Positions 1-7,037 of a DNA stretch of 9,800 nt are shown here, piece by piece. The notes beneath the pieces were generated by a model. The model had not been told where the DNA came from, did not search any database, and worked only from the letters and a program-made list of their open reading frames with translations. The translations under genes were made by a program, and so were the position numbers. Position 1 is the stretch's first letter. Each line of letters begins with the position of its first letter. The DNA lies in contig CAZLEA010000057.1 of the NCBI GenBank assembly GCA_964558445.1, positions 1-9,800 on the forward strand, given 5' to 3'. This DNA comes from CAYXVJ01 sp964558445 (GTDB lineage: Bacteria > Bacillota > Clostridia > Saccharofermentanales > Fastidiosipilaceae).

Positions 1-121
1 TCGGTGTATCCTGAAATATACGTTTCCATCAAACTAGCCGCGAAGCCAAATGCGCTCAGAAAATATCCGGCATAAACATACGAATTAATGTTTGTGTACG
101 GTAATCTCAGGCTTATTGTTC

Positions 122-142
122 TATTCCAGTGAAACTGGAATA
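122..142. repeat. Perfect 9-bp inverted repeat with 3-nt loop
   Basis: TATTCCAGT at 122-130 and ACTGGAATA at 134-142 are exact reverse complements separated by GAA. No U-tract follows on either strand, so it is not a normal intrinsic terminator. It could be an operator or an RNA hairpin. Confidence 0.6.
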
Positions 143-148
143 CACTTA

Positions 149-184
149 ACCAGAGGTCAGAATTAGCAGTTTCAAACCTCTGGT
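149..184. repeat. Perfect 9-bp inverted repeat with 18-nt loop
   Basis: ACCAGAGGT at 149-157 pairs exactly with ACCTCTGGT at 176-184. The right arm runs into the 10-bp palindrome TCAAGCTTGA (184-193). There is no U-tract, and the function is unknown. Confidence 0.55.
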
Positions 185-250
185 CAAGCTTGAGTTACCG
201 GCATATACAAACGAATAAACGAATAAACATTCATACTTGATCAGCAACTC

Positions 251-276
251 TTCTAGATTTGGACCACCCTCTAGAA
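251..276. repeat. 7-bp inverted repeat just downstream of the tRNA
   Basis: TTCTAGA at 251-257 and TCTAGAA at 270-276 form a stem, and the loop contains a further TGG/CCA pairing. On the transcribed (minus) strand, a CTTTTTC run lies between the tRNA CCA end and this stem, so the T-run comes before the hairpin rather than after it. A canonical terminator is therefore not supported. It may be a 3'-processing hairpin. Confidence 0.3.
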
Positions 277-284
277 AAAGGTAA

Positions 285-360
285 TGGAGCCTTTTGCCGG
301 GATCGAACCGGCGACCTCATCCTTACCATGGATGCGCTCTACCTACTGAGCTAAAAAGGC
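285..360 (-). tRNA. tRNA-Thr (anticodon GGU)
   Basis: Read on the minus strand, the full cloverleaf folds. The acceptor stem GCCTTTT pairs with AAAAGGC. The D stem is GCTC/GAGC. The anticodon stem CATCC/GGATG encloses the loop ATGGTAA, which gives anticodon GGT. The variable loop has 5 nt, and the T arm is GCCGG-TTCGATC-CCGGC. The discriminator base is U and the CCA end is encoded (285-287). The first two acceptor pairs, G1-C72 and C2-G71, agree with known threonyl-tRNA synthetase identity elements. The gene is transcribed alone from the promoter at 397-425. Confidence 0.97.
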
Positions 361-375
361 ATAGTCTATAAACTT

Positions 376-389
376 GTTCCGACCGGAAC
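376..389. repeat. 14-bp palindrome at the tRNA transcription start
   Basis: GTTCCG at 376-381 and CGGAAC at 384-389 are exact reverse complements with a 2-bp centre. The site covers the predicted first transcribed bases (the -10 box ends at 397), so it would be either an operator or a hairpin at the very 5' end of the pre-tRNA leader. The outer CTT/AAG bases extend the stem with one bulged base. Confidence 0.45.
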
Positions 390-396
390 GAAGTTC

Positions 397-425
397 ATTA
401 TATCGACTAGGCCTATGCTTGTCAA
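397..425 (-). promoter_or_regulatory. Consensus sigma-70/A promoter of tRNA-Thr
   Basis: On the minus strand, a perfect -35 box TTGACA (420-425) and a perfect -10 box TATAAT (397-402) are separated by exactly 17 bp. Transcription should start near 389-391, giving a leader of about 30 nt before the tRNA at 360. Such an ideal promoter is typical of stable-RNA genes. Confidence 0.9.
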
Positions 426-470
426 CAGCATATAGATTTAAGGGCCAACGGGTGATCTCCGTAGCATAAA

Positions 471-1601
471 TCAGGCAAGCGCACCGTCTATCAATACAGC
501 TTCTCCTGCCCACAAACGCTTCATCGTCCAGTCCTTATCTGCACCGGTCCAGAAGTCGTGTGTATCAGGAAGTCCGAGCGGTAAGAAGATCGCAGCAGCC
601 AGATAGAGACTGCCGCAATTGATGTAACCCTCCGCCAACTCTGCTTGCATGCCGACGATACCGGGCACGAGGAAACCATCTTCATTGTAGTTACGCGAAT
701 CGTCCAGTGCGCGCCGAATCACGGCGGTAAGTGCCGTACGGACTTGAGCCGGATCGATCAGACCGCTAAGCTCATCTTCTGCCGCCATCTGCGACAGCAA
801 GTGGAAGACACCGGTGCGATAGGCGACCGAGCGACCAACGACCGGATAGGTCCCATCCGGCGCGATCAAGCGCTCGAGTATCACCGCGTGACGCCTCGCT
901 CTGCGGAGCACCTCCGGATAGATCTCTTGGCAACGAGGCGAGACATCAGCCAGATGCCTGCACATATCCACATACATCGGATGAATCACGAGGCTGTTGT
1001 AGTAGTCGACATGGAGATCCGCGCCATCGCTATAGACCCCATCGCCCAGGTACCAGCCCTCGAAGGTATCGATGATGAAATCAATTCGTTCTTCCATCAC
1101 GGCTTCACGAAGCTTGCTGAGCAAGGCTTCGACCATGCCGGAGAAGAAGAGCCAGTTATTGTTCGTATGCCAGATGCTTCGCGTCTGCTTGAGCGCTGTG
1201 ATCAACTGACTGCGGACACGATCGGAGAGCGGATCAATCAGGGCCCTCGGTGCACGAAGCAGCGCTTCCGAGAGGAAGCCCGCATCCACCAACGGTTGGT
1301 CACCGCCGATGCCCCAGTTCATGTAGTCTTGTGCCGCGGGATTCGTCGCATGGTCCAAGCCAAGGAGAATCAGTTCTCGATAGCGACGCTGAAGCCGCTT
1401 CTCATCCGGATCCGAGATCTCGGCCTCGAGCCAGGGCGCAATCCCGACGATGGTACGGGAGAAGGCCTCGAGCGGTGCGAAGCTCGACCGATCCGGATTC
1501 GGGAACTTCGGCAGATCTGCTGCCAAGCGATTCTCCGCCAATGCTTCCAAGACAGGACTTGCGAGGCGATCCATCGCCTCTACCCAATACTTACGTGTCA
1601 T
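471..1601 (-). CDS. DUF2264 domain protein (putative carbohydrate-active enzyme)
   Basis: This 376-residue protein spans the whole DUF2264 core. Recognised family signatures are the N-terminal RKYWVEAMDRLASPVL, LEAFSRTIVGIAPWLE (44-59), TNNNWLFFSGMVEAL (146-160), LGDGVYSDGADLHVDYYNS (185-203), APDGTYPVVGRSVAYRTG (247-264) and the C-terminal GYINCGSLYL plus FLPLGLPDTHDFW (325-351). Longer family members carry an extra C-terminal domain that is absent here. From memory, CAZy family GH154 (beta-glucuronidase-like) groups DUF2264 proteins, so a role in glycan breakdown is plausible; the substrate is unknown. No signal peptide or membrane segment is visible, so it is probably cytoplasmic. The ATG at 1599-1601 follows GGAG with 8 nt spacing. 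The gene sits 14 nt after the KKQ-tailed membrane protein gene and is presumably cotranscribed with it. I see no clear terminator before the tRNA promoter. Confidence 0.9.
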   Translation of the reverse strand: MTRKYWVEAMDRLASPVLEALAENRLAADLPKFPNPDRSSFAPLEAFSRTIVGIAPWLEAEISDPDEKRLQRRYRELILLGLDHATNPAAQDYMNWGIGGDQPLVDAGFLSEALLRAPRALIDPLSDRVRSQLITALKQTRSIWHTNNNWLFFSGMVEALLSKLREAVMEERIDFIIDTFEGWYLGDGVYSDGADLHVDYYNSLVIHPMYVDMCRHLADVSPRCQEIYPEVLRRARRHAVILERLIAPDGTYPVVGRSVAYRTGVFHLLSQMAAEDELSGLIDPAQVRTALTAVIRRALDDSRNYNEDGFLVPGIVGMQAELAEGYINCGSLYLAAAIFLPLGLPDTHDFWTGADKDWTMKRLWAGEAVLIDGALA

Positions 1602-1615
1602 CGATTCGGCTCCAT

Positions 1616-2167
1616 TTATTTCTTCTGCTTCTTCTGCTTCTTCTGTTTCTTCTGCTTCTTCTGTTTCTTCTGTTTCTTGTTCTGCTTACGATTGACGAAG
1701 AAGCGCATCACATCCGTCCCCTTGGTGACGAGATCTGCGGCTCTACCCATGCGGACGACTCCGGCCAGCGGCTTCTGCAGCAAGCCGAGCAAGCCTGTCA
1801 GAGCATCGGTTGTCTCGGCCAGGAGATCTGCCGTACCTGCTGCCATATCCGCTGCAGTACCCGAGATCTCTTCTACATTGGCCAGAACGCCAGGCGCGGT
1901 CTTGGCCACCGATGTGCTCAGATCCTCCAGATTTCCGCTGATCTGATTCAGGTAGGTCGCCGTCTCCGGCAACTCCTCAGCCACTGCTTGGATGGGTGAG
2001 GCCAGTTCATCTGCCAGGCGCGTCACCCGCTTCACCATCGCTGCCAACTTGAGAATCAGCATCGCGATGCTAAGGATCAAGAGCACGACGGCTATCGTCA
2101 GTATCCCGCGCCACAACTGATCGGCGTCTAGTGTTATGGATGTCAACAGCATTCTATATGCGTCCAT
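1616..2167 (-). CDS. Small membrane-anchored coiled protein, DUF948-like, with KKQ tail
   Basis: This 183-residue protein has a short N-terminus, one strong hydrophobic segment (about residues 21-43), then roughly 110 residues of alanine-, leucine-, threonine- and glutamate-rich helix with a spacing like coiled-coil DUF948-type proteins. A segment of about 20 residues with RMGRAADLVTKGTDVMRFF follows, and the protein ends in a lysine/glutamine repeat tail. The likely topology is a single-pass anchor with a long helical domain; the function of such proteins is not settled. The ATG at 2165-2167 follows GAGG with 7 nt spacing. It is the first gene of a two-gene operon with DUF2264. The family assignment is by resemblance only; the architecture is seen directly. 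Confidence 0.8.
   Translation of the reverse strand: MDAYRMLLTSITLDADQLWRGILTIAVVLLILSIAMLILKLAAMVKRVTRLADELASPIQAVAEELPETATYLNQISGNLEDLSTSVAKTAPGVLANVEEISGTAADMAAGTADLLAETTDALTGLLGLLQKPLAGVVRMGRAADLVTKGTDVMRFFVNRKQNKKQKKQKKQKKQKKQKKQKK
1619..1678 (-). repeat. In-frame 9-nt repeat encoding (Lys-Lys-Gln)n
   Basis: Sixty bases encode six consecutive KKQ units plus a final KK, directly before the TAA stop. The unit alternates AAG/AAA synonymously, with CAG always used for Gln. The 9-nt period means that gain or loss of units would keep the frame, so the tail length can vary without disrupting the gene. On the mRNA this gives a purine-rich, unstructured stretch immediately before the ribosome binding site of the next gene. 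Confidence 0.9.
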
Positions 2168-2204
2168 CGGTCCACCTCGCTTCCTACGAATAGCTCATGT
2201 CTGC

Positions 2205-2213
2205 ATTCTAACA
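2205..2213 (-). promoter_or_regulatory. Candidate extended -10 promoter for the minus operon
   Basis: On the minus strand, TGTTAGAAT gives an extended -10 element (TGn plus TAGAAT, 5 of 6 consensus). No good -35 box is seen. Initiation would fall near 2198, about 30 nt before the ATG at 2167, leaving room for the GAGG ribosome binding site. Confidence 0.4.
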
Positions 2214-2239
2214 TACGCTTAGAGAAGTAAGCGTAGAAT
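2205..2239. repeat. Bulged 12-bp palindrome between divergent operons
   Basis: ATTCTA (2205-2210) and CGCTTA (2216-2221) pair with TAAGCG (2228-2233) and TAGAAT (2234-2239), leaving a 5-nt bulge ACATA and a 6-nt centre GAGAAG. An alternative pairing is an uninterrupted 8-bp TACGCTTA/TAAGCGTA (2214-2221 with 2228-2235). It overlaps the candidate promoter of the minus operon and lies just upstream of the -10 box of the plus operon, so it may be an operator serving both. Confidence 0.5.
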
Positions 2240-2261
2240 CCAACTCGTCAATTAAATGGTG

Positions 2262-2267
2262 TATAAT
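2262..2267 (+). promoter_or_regulatory. Candidate -10 box of the SNF2 operon
   Basis: A perfect TATAAT lies 13 bp before the AGGAGG site. No convincing -35 hexamer is present at 16-18 bp spacing. Initiation near 2274 would put the ATG at 2256 upstream of the transcript, which favours the TTG start at 2295. Confidence 0.45.
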
Positions 2268-2279
2268 AACAGTTTGACG

Positions 2280-2285
2280 AGGAGG
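2280..2285 (+). promoter_or_regulatory. Strong ribosome binding site that decides the SNF2 start
   Basis: AGGAGG is followed by a 9-nt spacer and TTG at 2295-2297, in frame with the helicase. The alternative upstream ATG at 2256 has only AT-rich sequence before it and no Shine-Dalgarno match. Confidence 0.75.
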
Positions 2286-2294
2286 ATTAGATCT

Positions 2295-5200
2295 TTGCAG
2301 TTAAATGTAACCGTTAGCGAAATTCAGAGCCTGGCAACCAATGGGAAGGTCTACGCAGAGGGTAAGGCATATGCCGGCGACAATCATGTCGGCAACTTGG
2401 CCTTCGATCCCGCAGAGCGCTGCCTGACCGCGATCGTACGGAGTATGGATCAGCTGAGTCACTACGACGTATCGATCTGGCTGAATCTGCGCGAACGTCC
2501 GCGCAAGATCAGCTGCAGCTGCCCCGACTCACGCAAGTTCATCGGTTGCTGCAGACATCAGGTGGCTGTGTTGCTCTTTGCACTCAATACGAGACTAGAC
2601 CGCTTGCCCACCAAGGCTTCGGATGTCCTGACCGCCTCACCCGGTGCATTCGCCTCCGCGAGCTTGAAGCCGTCCGATTCGAAGGATAGAGCCAAGGGAG
2701 AGCGCCAGGACAAGAGCCGAGGCGTCGTCGGCCGAGACAAGACCCCGGTCGCTGCACTCAGCACGCCCACTCAGACCAGTATCGATGGTCGCCAGCAACT
2801 GCCCAAGCATCGCCAGACCCTCGAGATGATGAGGCGCCTGCAATCGGTCCTCGCGATCGACCGCGGACAGACCTATCAGCACAATCCCTTCTCCGAGGAG
2901 GACGATCCGGATGCGGCAATCGGCGATCGTGCCCGCCGCGGTCTGCTTCGCCAACTGGATCTGAAGGTCACGCTCCAGCTCCCCCAATACAGCTCGGAGA
3001 TGGCGACGCTGGAGGCCAAGATCGGTTTCCAGGGGGAGTCTCGCTACTACAAGGTCAAGTCGTTTGAGGAACTCATCGATGCTATCGATACGGGTAAGTC
3101 ACTTGTGTTTGGCAAAGAACTCACCCTACACCCCGATCGCCAATACTTCAACGCCCACTCCCAGATCCTCCTGGATTGGTTGCTCTTCATGCACCATAAC
3201 CAACTGGAGAAGACGAGCTTCCAGTATCAACCGCTCTCGTCACTGTTTCGCAAGAACCAGGTGATCTTGAACGCCGCGCGCCTCTATCAGTTCATCTTGC
3301 TCTATATGAACGAGGCGCCGGAACTCGATCTATCTATCGAGCCGTACAACAATCAGCAGATCTCCTCCGTGATTCGCCGCGGCTGGCCCGATCTGGGCTT
3401 CGCTCTGCGTGCTTGGCCGGAAGCGGAGCGTCAGGCAGCAGACGGCCGCCTGACCACAGCCTCTGCCCTGCCGTCCGGCAGTCAGCTCCTAGACCTCGGC
3501 AAGCCCGCGGATGCCAAGGAGCTGGACGTCCTCGAACTTCTGATGGTCTGCAGTGCCGAGGACAGCGAACCACTCGACCGCAGCGCTCTGCTACCTGTGC
3601 GTGCTTATGCCGCCTCAAGCTACAAGCGCAGTGCTCGCGAGGTCCCCCTTCGTCTCTTGACGAGGGATGCTTCCTTGATCTTGTTTCGCGATCAGATCTG
3701 GCTGACACCGCCCAAGGAGCGGGCGATCGCAGCTCTCTATCGCTCGCTTGCGGCCAGTGAGGACAGCCGCCTCTTCCTCGGTGCCGAGGAGGCAGGTGTC
3801 TTCATGAGTCAGATGCTGCCGCTCCTGGAGGAGTCCGGTCATATCGTCCTCGCCAAGGAGGTAGAGGATGCCGTCTTGCGCGAAGAGCTCGAGGCCGCCA
3901 TCTGGCTGGACAAGGAGGGTAACGGCATCTCGGCGAGGCTTGAATTCCGCTACGGCAATTACGTCGTCGACCCGCATCCCGCCACGAAGTCCAGGCCGCA
4001 GTACCGGCCCAAGGACACGGCAGATGGGGAAACAAGCCCCGAGCACTCACAGCAGCAGTGGCGCTGGCAACTGCGCGACGAGCACGCGGAGCTTCGCATC
4101 TTGGACTACCTGCAACTAGCGGGTTTCCAGGACCATGCACCGGCCAAGGCCCGCAGCTCACGCAAGTCCGGCCTGCTCATAAGCCTCGCGAGCAGCCTCG
4201 ACCCCGTCCCCCCCGCGCCGAAGCAGAAGGCAGATGAAGTGAAGCGCTTCTATCTCTTCGGCGATATGAAGCTCTACACCTTCCTCTTGACGGTCCTGCC
4301 AGAGCTCCAGGATCTCGCGTCGATCTACTATTCGGATCGCTTCGGTAATCTGCGCATCAAGCGCTTGGAGTCGATCAAGCTCTCGGCATCGCTTCGTCCG
4401 AACACGGATCTACTTGCACTCGACATCGAGGGCCTCAACTACAGTCCGGAGGATCTCTCCCGCATACTCGGTGCCTACAGAGAGAAGCGCCGCTATGTGC
4501 GTCTTCGCGACGGCGAATTCCTGAGCCTGGATCCCGAGCTCGAGGATCCGACCCTGGATATCCTCGCCGAGGCCGAGCGCTGGGGCGGCAGCTGGGACGA
4601 GCAGACGCTGATTCTGCCGAAGTATCGCGCGGTGCCTCTGCAGCAGATGCTGACCGAGGAGCCGGGCATCCAGGCAGATGTAGACGAGAGTTTGAATATC
4701 CTGGCGGCGAATCTCGAGGAGCCGGATCGCTTGGAATTTAGTCTCCCGGAGGGGCTGAACGCGACGCTCAGACCGTATCAGGTGGCGGGGTTTCGCTGGC
4801 TTTGCCTGATGGATTATTATGGCTTCGGTGGGATACTCGCCGATGACATGGGTCTGGGTAAGACGCTGCAAGCGCTGACCTACATCCTCCACAAGAAGGA
4901 GGAGGCCATCGCTTCGGGTCGCAAGCCGCTGCCGACGCTCGTTGTCGCACCGACTTCGCTGATCTATAACTGGCAAGACGAGGCGAAGAAGTTCACGCCG
5001 TCGCTCGAGGTTATGGTGATCGAGGGTGCCAAAGAGAATCGTGTCTCCTCCATCGCCCGCATCGAGGACGTGGACATCGCGATCTTGTCTTATACCGTGA
5101 TGCGCCAGGATATCGAAGAGCTGGAGGCCTATCGCTTCAGTGCTTGCTTCCTCGATGAGGCGCAGTATATCAAGAACCCGCGGACGCAGACGGCCAAGGC

Positions 5201-6185
5201 GGTCAAGAAGATTGGGGCAGACCGCCACCTGGCCCTCACGGGTACGCCGATTGAGAACTCGCTGTCCGAGCTCTGGTCGATCTTCGACTTCCTGATGCCG
5301 GGCTATCTGTTCTCACACAGTGAATTCCACGAGAGCTTCGCGCTGCCGATCTCACGCGCCGAGGAGGGGGACAGCGAGGCATCCGAGGAGCTTCGCAAGC
5401 TCGTTCGCCCCTTCATCTTGCGCCGTATGAAGAAGCATGTGCTCCGGGAATTGCCGGACAAGATCGAATCGATCCTGCGCTGCGATATGACAGACGAGCA
5501 GCAGAAGATCTATATGGCGTATATCGCGCAGGCCAGAGACTCCTTAGAGGAGATGGTCGAGACGCGCGGCTTCGAACGAAGCCAGATCCAGATCCTGGCG
5601 CTCTTGACGAGGCTGCGTCAGATCTCATGTCACCCGTCCCTCTTCTTGCAAGACTATACGGGCGGATCAGGTAAGCTCGATGCGCTTGAAGAGCATCTCG
5701 AGAATCTGCTATCATCGTCGCATAGAGTCTTGCTCTTCTCGCAGTTTACCTCGATGCTAGACATCATCCGTAAGCAGCAGGAAGCGGCAGGACGCAAGAT
5801 CTTCTACATCGACGGCCAGATCCCGGCCAGAGAGCGCCTCGAGCAAGTCGAGCGCTTCAACAGCGGTGAGGGCGAGCTCTTCTTGATCTCGCTCAAGGCG
5901 GGCGGTACCGGACTCAATCTGACCGGTGCAGATACGGTTATCCACTTCGATCCGTGGTGGAATCCGGCGGTCGAGCAACAGGCGACGGACCGTGCCCACC
6001 GTATCGGCCAGCGCGAGGTCGTCCAGATCTTCCGCATGGTCAGCCGCGGTACGATCGAGGAGAAGATCATCCGTCTCCAAGAGCAGAAGAGTCTGCTGGT
6101 CGACCAGGTCATCACGCCCGGCGACAACGTCCTGAAACAGATGAATCTCGGTGAGATCCGCGATCTCCTAAGCTACGAGATGTAG
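2295..6185 (+). CDS. SWIM zinc-finger SNF2-family ATPase/helicase
   Basis: This is a 1296-residue Swi2/Snf2 DNA-dependent ATPase, expected to translocate on double-stranded DNA and remodel protein-DNA complexes. The N-terminal SWIM finger shows C74-x-C76 and C86-x-H88. A polar, probably disordered linker (about 100-160) follows, then a long region resembling the bacterial SNF2-associated domain (about 170-800). The two RecA lobes carry LRPYQVAGFRWL; motif I DDMGLGKT (850-857); motif Ia APTSLIYNW; motif II DEAQ (954-957); motif III LTGTPIEN; motif V KAGGTGLNL; and motif VI QATDRAHRIGQ (1229-1239). All catalytic motifs are intact. It is somewhat longer than the roughly 1000-1100 residues common in Bacillota homologues. 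The TTG start is chosen because of the AGGAGG at 2280-2285; an in-frame ATG at 2256 would add 13 residues. It leads an operon with the next gene, 12 nt away. Its substrate in these bacteria is not established. Confidence 0.93.
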   Translation: MQLNVTVSEIQSLATNGKVYAEGKAYAGDNHVGNLAFDPAERCLTAIVRSMDQLSHYDVSIWLNLRERPRKISCSCPDSRKFIGCCRHQVAVLLFALNTRLDRLPTKASDVLTASPGAFASASLKPSDSKDRAKGERQDKSRGVVGRDKTPVAALSTPTQTSIDGRQQLPKHRQTLEMMRRLQSVLAIDRGQTYQHNPFSEEDDPDAAIGDRARRGLLRQLDLKVTLQLPQYSSEMATLEAKIGFQGESRYYKVKSFEELIDAIDTGKSLVFGKELTLHPDRQYFNAHSQILLDWLLFMHHNQLEKTSFQYQPLSSLFRKNQVILNAARLYQFILLYMNEAPELDLSIEPYNNQQISSVIRRGWPDLGFALRAWPEAERQAADGRLTTASALPSGSQLLDLGKPADAKELDVLELLMVCSAEDSEPLDRSALLPVRAYAASSYKRSAREVPLRLLTRDASLILFRDQIWLTPPKERAIAALYRSLAASEDSRLFLGAEEAGVFMSQMLPLLEESGHIVLAKEVEDAVLREELEAAIWLDKEGNGISARLEFRYGNYVVDPHPATKSRPQYRPKDTADGETSPEHSQQQWRWQLRDEHAELRILDYLQLAGFQDHAPAKARSSRKSGLLISLASSLDPVPPAPKQKADEVKRFYLFGDMKLYTFLLTVLPELQDLASIYYSDRFGNLRIKRLESIKLSASLRPNTDLLALDIEGLNYSPEDLSRILGAYREKRRYVRLRDGEFLSLDPELEDPTLDILAEAERWGGSWDEQTLILPKYRAVPLQQMLTEEPGIQADVDESLNILAANLEEPDRLEFSLPEGLNATLRPYQVAGFRWLCLMDYYGFGGILADDMGLGKTLQALTYILHKKEEAIASGRKPLPTLVVAPTSLIYNWQDEAKKFTPSLEVMVIEGAKENRVSSIARIEDVDIAILSYTVMRQDIEELEAYRFSACFLDEAQYIKNPRTQTAKAVKKIGADRHLALTGTPIENSLSELWSIFDFLMPGYLFSHSEFHESFALPISRAEEGDSEASEELRKLVRPFILRRMKKHVLRELPDKIESILRCDMTDEQQKIYMAYIAQARDSLEEMVETRGFERSQIQILALLTRLRQISCHPSLFLQDYTGGSGKLDALEEHLENLLSSSHRVLLFSQFTSMLDIIRKQQEAAGRKIFYIDGQIPARERLEQVERFNSGEGELFLISLKAGGTGLNLTGADTVIHFDPWWNPAVEQQATDRAHRIGQREVVQIFRMVSRGTIEEKIIRLQEQKSLLVDQVITPGDNVLKQMNLGEIRDLLSYEM

Positions 6186-6197
6186 AGAGGACCGACT

Positions 6198-6935
6198 ATG
6201 GCGAAGCGTTACCAAGCACTACCGATCGTAATTGATTCCGCCCAGCAAGCAGAGCTCCGTGAGCCGTCTTGGCTCATGGTCCAAGACGGTGCGACGCGCG
6301 CCAGATGGTTTGGTGCGAGACAGGCTTGGTATCGGGAGCGCTATCGGCAGAAGCGTGCCTGTGGCGTGGTATCGGCCTCGCTCGCGATGGCTTATGCGGC
6401 GCATAAGCCCATGCACGTCAGCCTCTATCAGCCCTATCAGGAAGCGGGGCGTGTGACCGGCAAGGTACCGGCAGACTACCGCTTCGAGCGCGTCTCCTAT
6501 CTCGGGCACATGATCGATGTCTACAACTACATCACGCCTGCGCCCTGGGGCGTCCTGCCCGCAAATTTGCAAGAGGGGGTGGCAGCCTTCGGCCGTGCAC
6601 GCGGCATCGGGATCTCGACAGATAGCTTCACGGTCGCAGCCTATATGAAGCGCAGTCGCAAACACTTCAAGCGTCTGGTACGCTTCCTCCTGGACGCACT
6701 TCGAGACGACATGCCGGTCTCCATGGTCCTCTACGGACGCGGTCAGATCACGGCGGTGGCCCATCTGCACTGGGTGACCATCGTCGGCGTCTATGCGAAT
6801 ACGGATCAGACTCAAGCCGTTGTTCGCGTGAGTGATCACGGTAAGGAGAAGGACTTCTCGCTAGATGAGTGGTTCTACACGGCACGGATGGGCGGTGCGT
6901 TTGTCCGCTATAACCTGGATAGCTTGCTGCATTAG
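6198..6935 (+). CDS. Papain-fold (C39-like) protein of unknown function
   Basis: I do not recognise this 245-residue protein as a named family. Its layout fits a papain-like/C39-type cysteine peptidase fold. Q51 lies four residues before C55 in ACGVVSASLAMAY, at the head of a helix; this is followed by H191 in HLHWVTIVGVY and D213 in VRVSDHGKEKDFSLDEWF, giving a possible Cys-His-Asp triad with an upstream oxyanion Gln. The middle (about 70-185) is basic and partly helical. There is no signal peptide or transmembrane segment, so it should be cytoplasmic. The ATG follows AGAGG with 8 nt spacing, 12 nt after the SNF2 stop, so it is cotranscribed with the helicase. It could instead be a non-catalytic papain-fold protein or an acyltransferase-like relative; the triad is inferred from spacing only. 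Confidence 0.75.
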   Translation: MAKRYQALPIVIDSAQQAELREPSWLMVQDGATRARWFGARQAWYRERYRQKRACGVVSASLAMAYAAHKPMHVSLYQPYQEAGRVTGKVPADYRFERVSYLGHMIDVYNYITPAPWGVLPANLQEGVAAFGRARGIGISTDSFTVAAYMKRSRKHFKRLVRFLLDALRDDMPVSMVLYGRGQITAVAHLHWVTIVGVYANTDQTQAVVRVSDHGKEKDFSLDEWFYTARMGGAFVRYNLDSLLH

Positions 6936-6938
6936 AAN

Positions 6939-7037
6939 NNNNNNNNNNNNNNNNNNNNNNNNNNNNNNNNNNNNNNNNNNNNNNNNNNNNNNNNNNNNNN
7001 NNNNNNNNNNNNNNNNNNNNNNNNNNNNNNNNNNNNN
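6939..7037. other. Assembly gap (99 N)
   Basis: An unresolved run of N starts 3 bases after the stop of the papain-fold gene. The gene ending at 7178 enters from inside the gap. The true length may differ from 99 if this is a scaffolding placeholder. Confidence 0.97.

Larger units (their letters stand above)
67..216. repeat. Imperfect 19-bp direct repeat flanking two hairpins
   Basis: The copies at 67-85 and 198-216 both start CCGGCATA and end ACGAAT; they match at 17 of 19 positions. The roughly 110 bases between them contain two perfect 9-bp inverted repeats (122-142 and 149-184). The second copy runs into a short tandem of GAATAAAC. The pattern could be the footprint of a small non-coding element or a regulatory array. 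No transposase is nearby. Confidence 0.5.
1..284. other. AT-rich intergenic stretch with repeats, no supported gene
   Basis: No coding region here can be supported. One minus-strand frame stays open from about 194 to the window edge (about 64 codons), but its only ATG is near 29-31 and has no ribosome binding site. A 24-codon plus-strand frame from base 1 stops at 73-75 and could be the tail of a gene outside the window, with nothing else to support it. The stretch is visibly poorer in G+C than the genes to its right. It holds three inverted repeats, one near-identical direct repeat and a short GAATAAAC tandem (213-228). It lies directly beyond the 3' end of a tRNA gene. Confidence 0.5.

Noticed and set aside
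1..194. Open minus-strand frame of about 64 codons running off the left edge
   Set aside because: It has no upstream start with a ribosome binding site, codon choice unlike the neighbouring genes, and no recognisable motif. A frame this long can arise by chance.
285..360. Possible tRNA pseudogene or truncated tRNA
   Set aside because: All stems pair perfectly, the CCA end is encoded and the promoter is consensus.
1619..1678. CRISPR-like or tandem DNA array
   Set aside because: The 9-nt units have no spacers and are explained by the in-frame KKQ codons.
645..1946. Plus-strand 433-codon frame ending in a phenylalanine/cysteine repeat
   Set aside because: It is antisense to both DUF2264 and the KKQ-tailed protein. 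The repeat is simply the reverse complement of the KKQ codons.
4410..5228. Minus-strand 272-codon frame
   Set aside because: It lies antisense within the helicase core, whose motifs are unmistakable on the plus strand.
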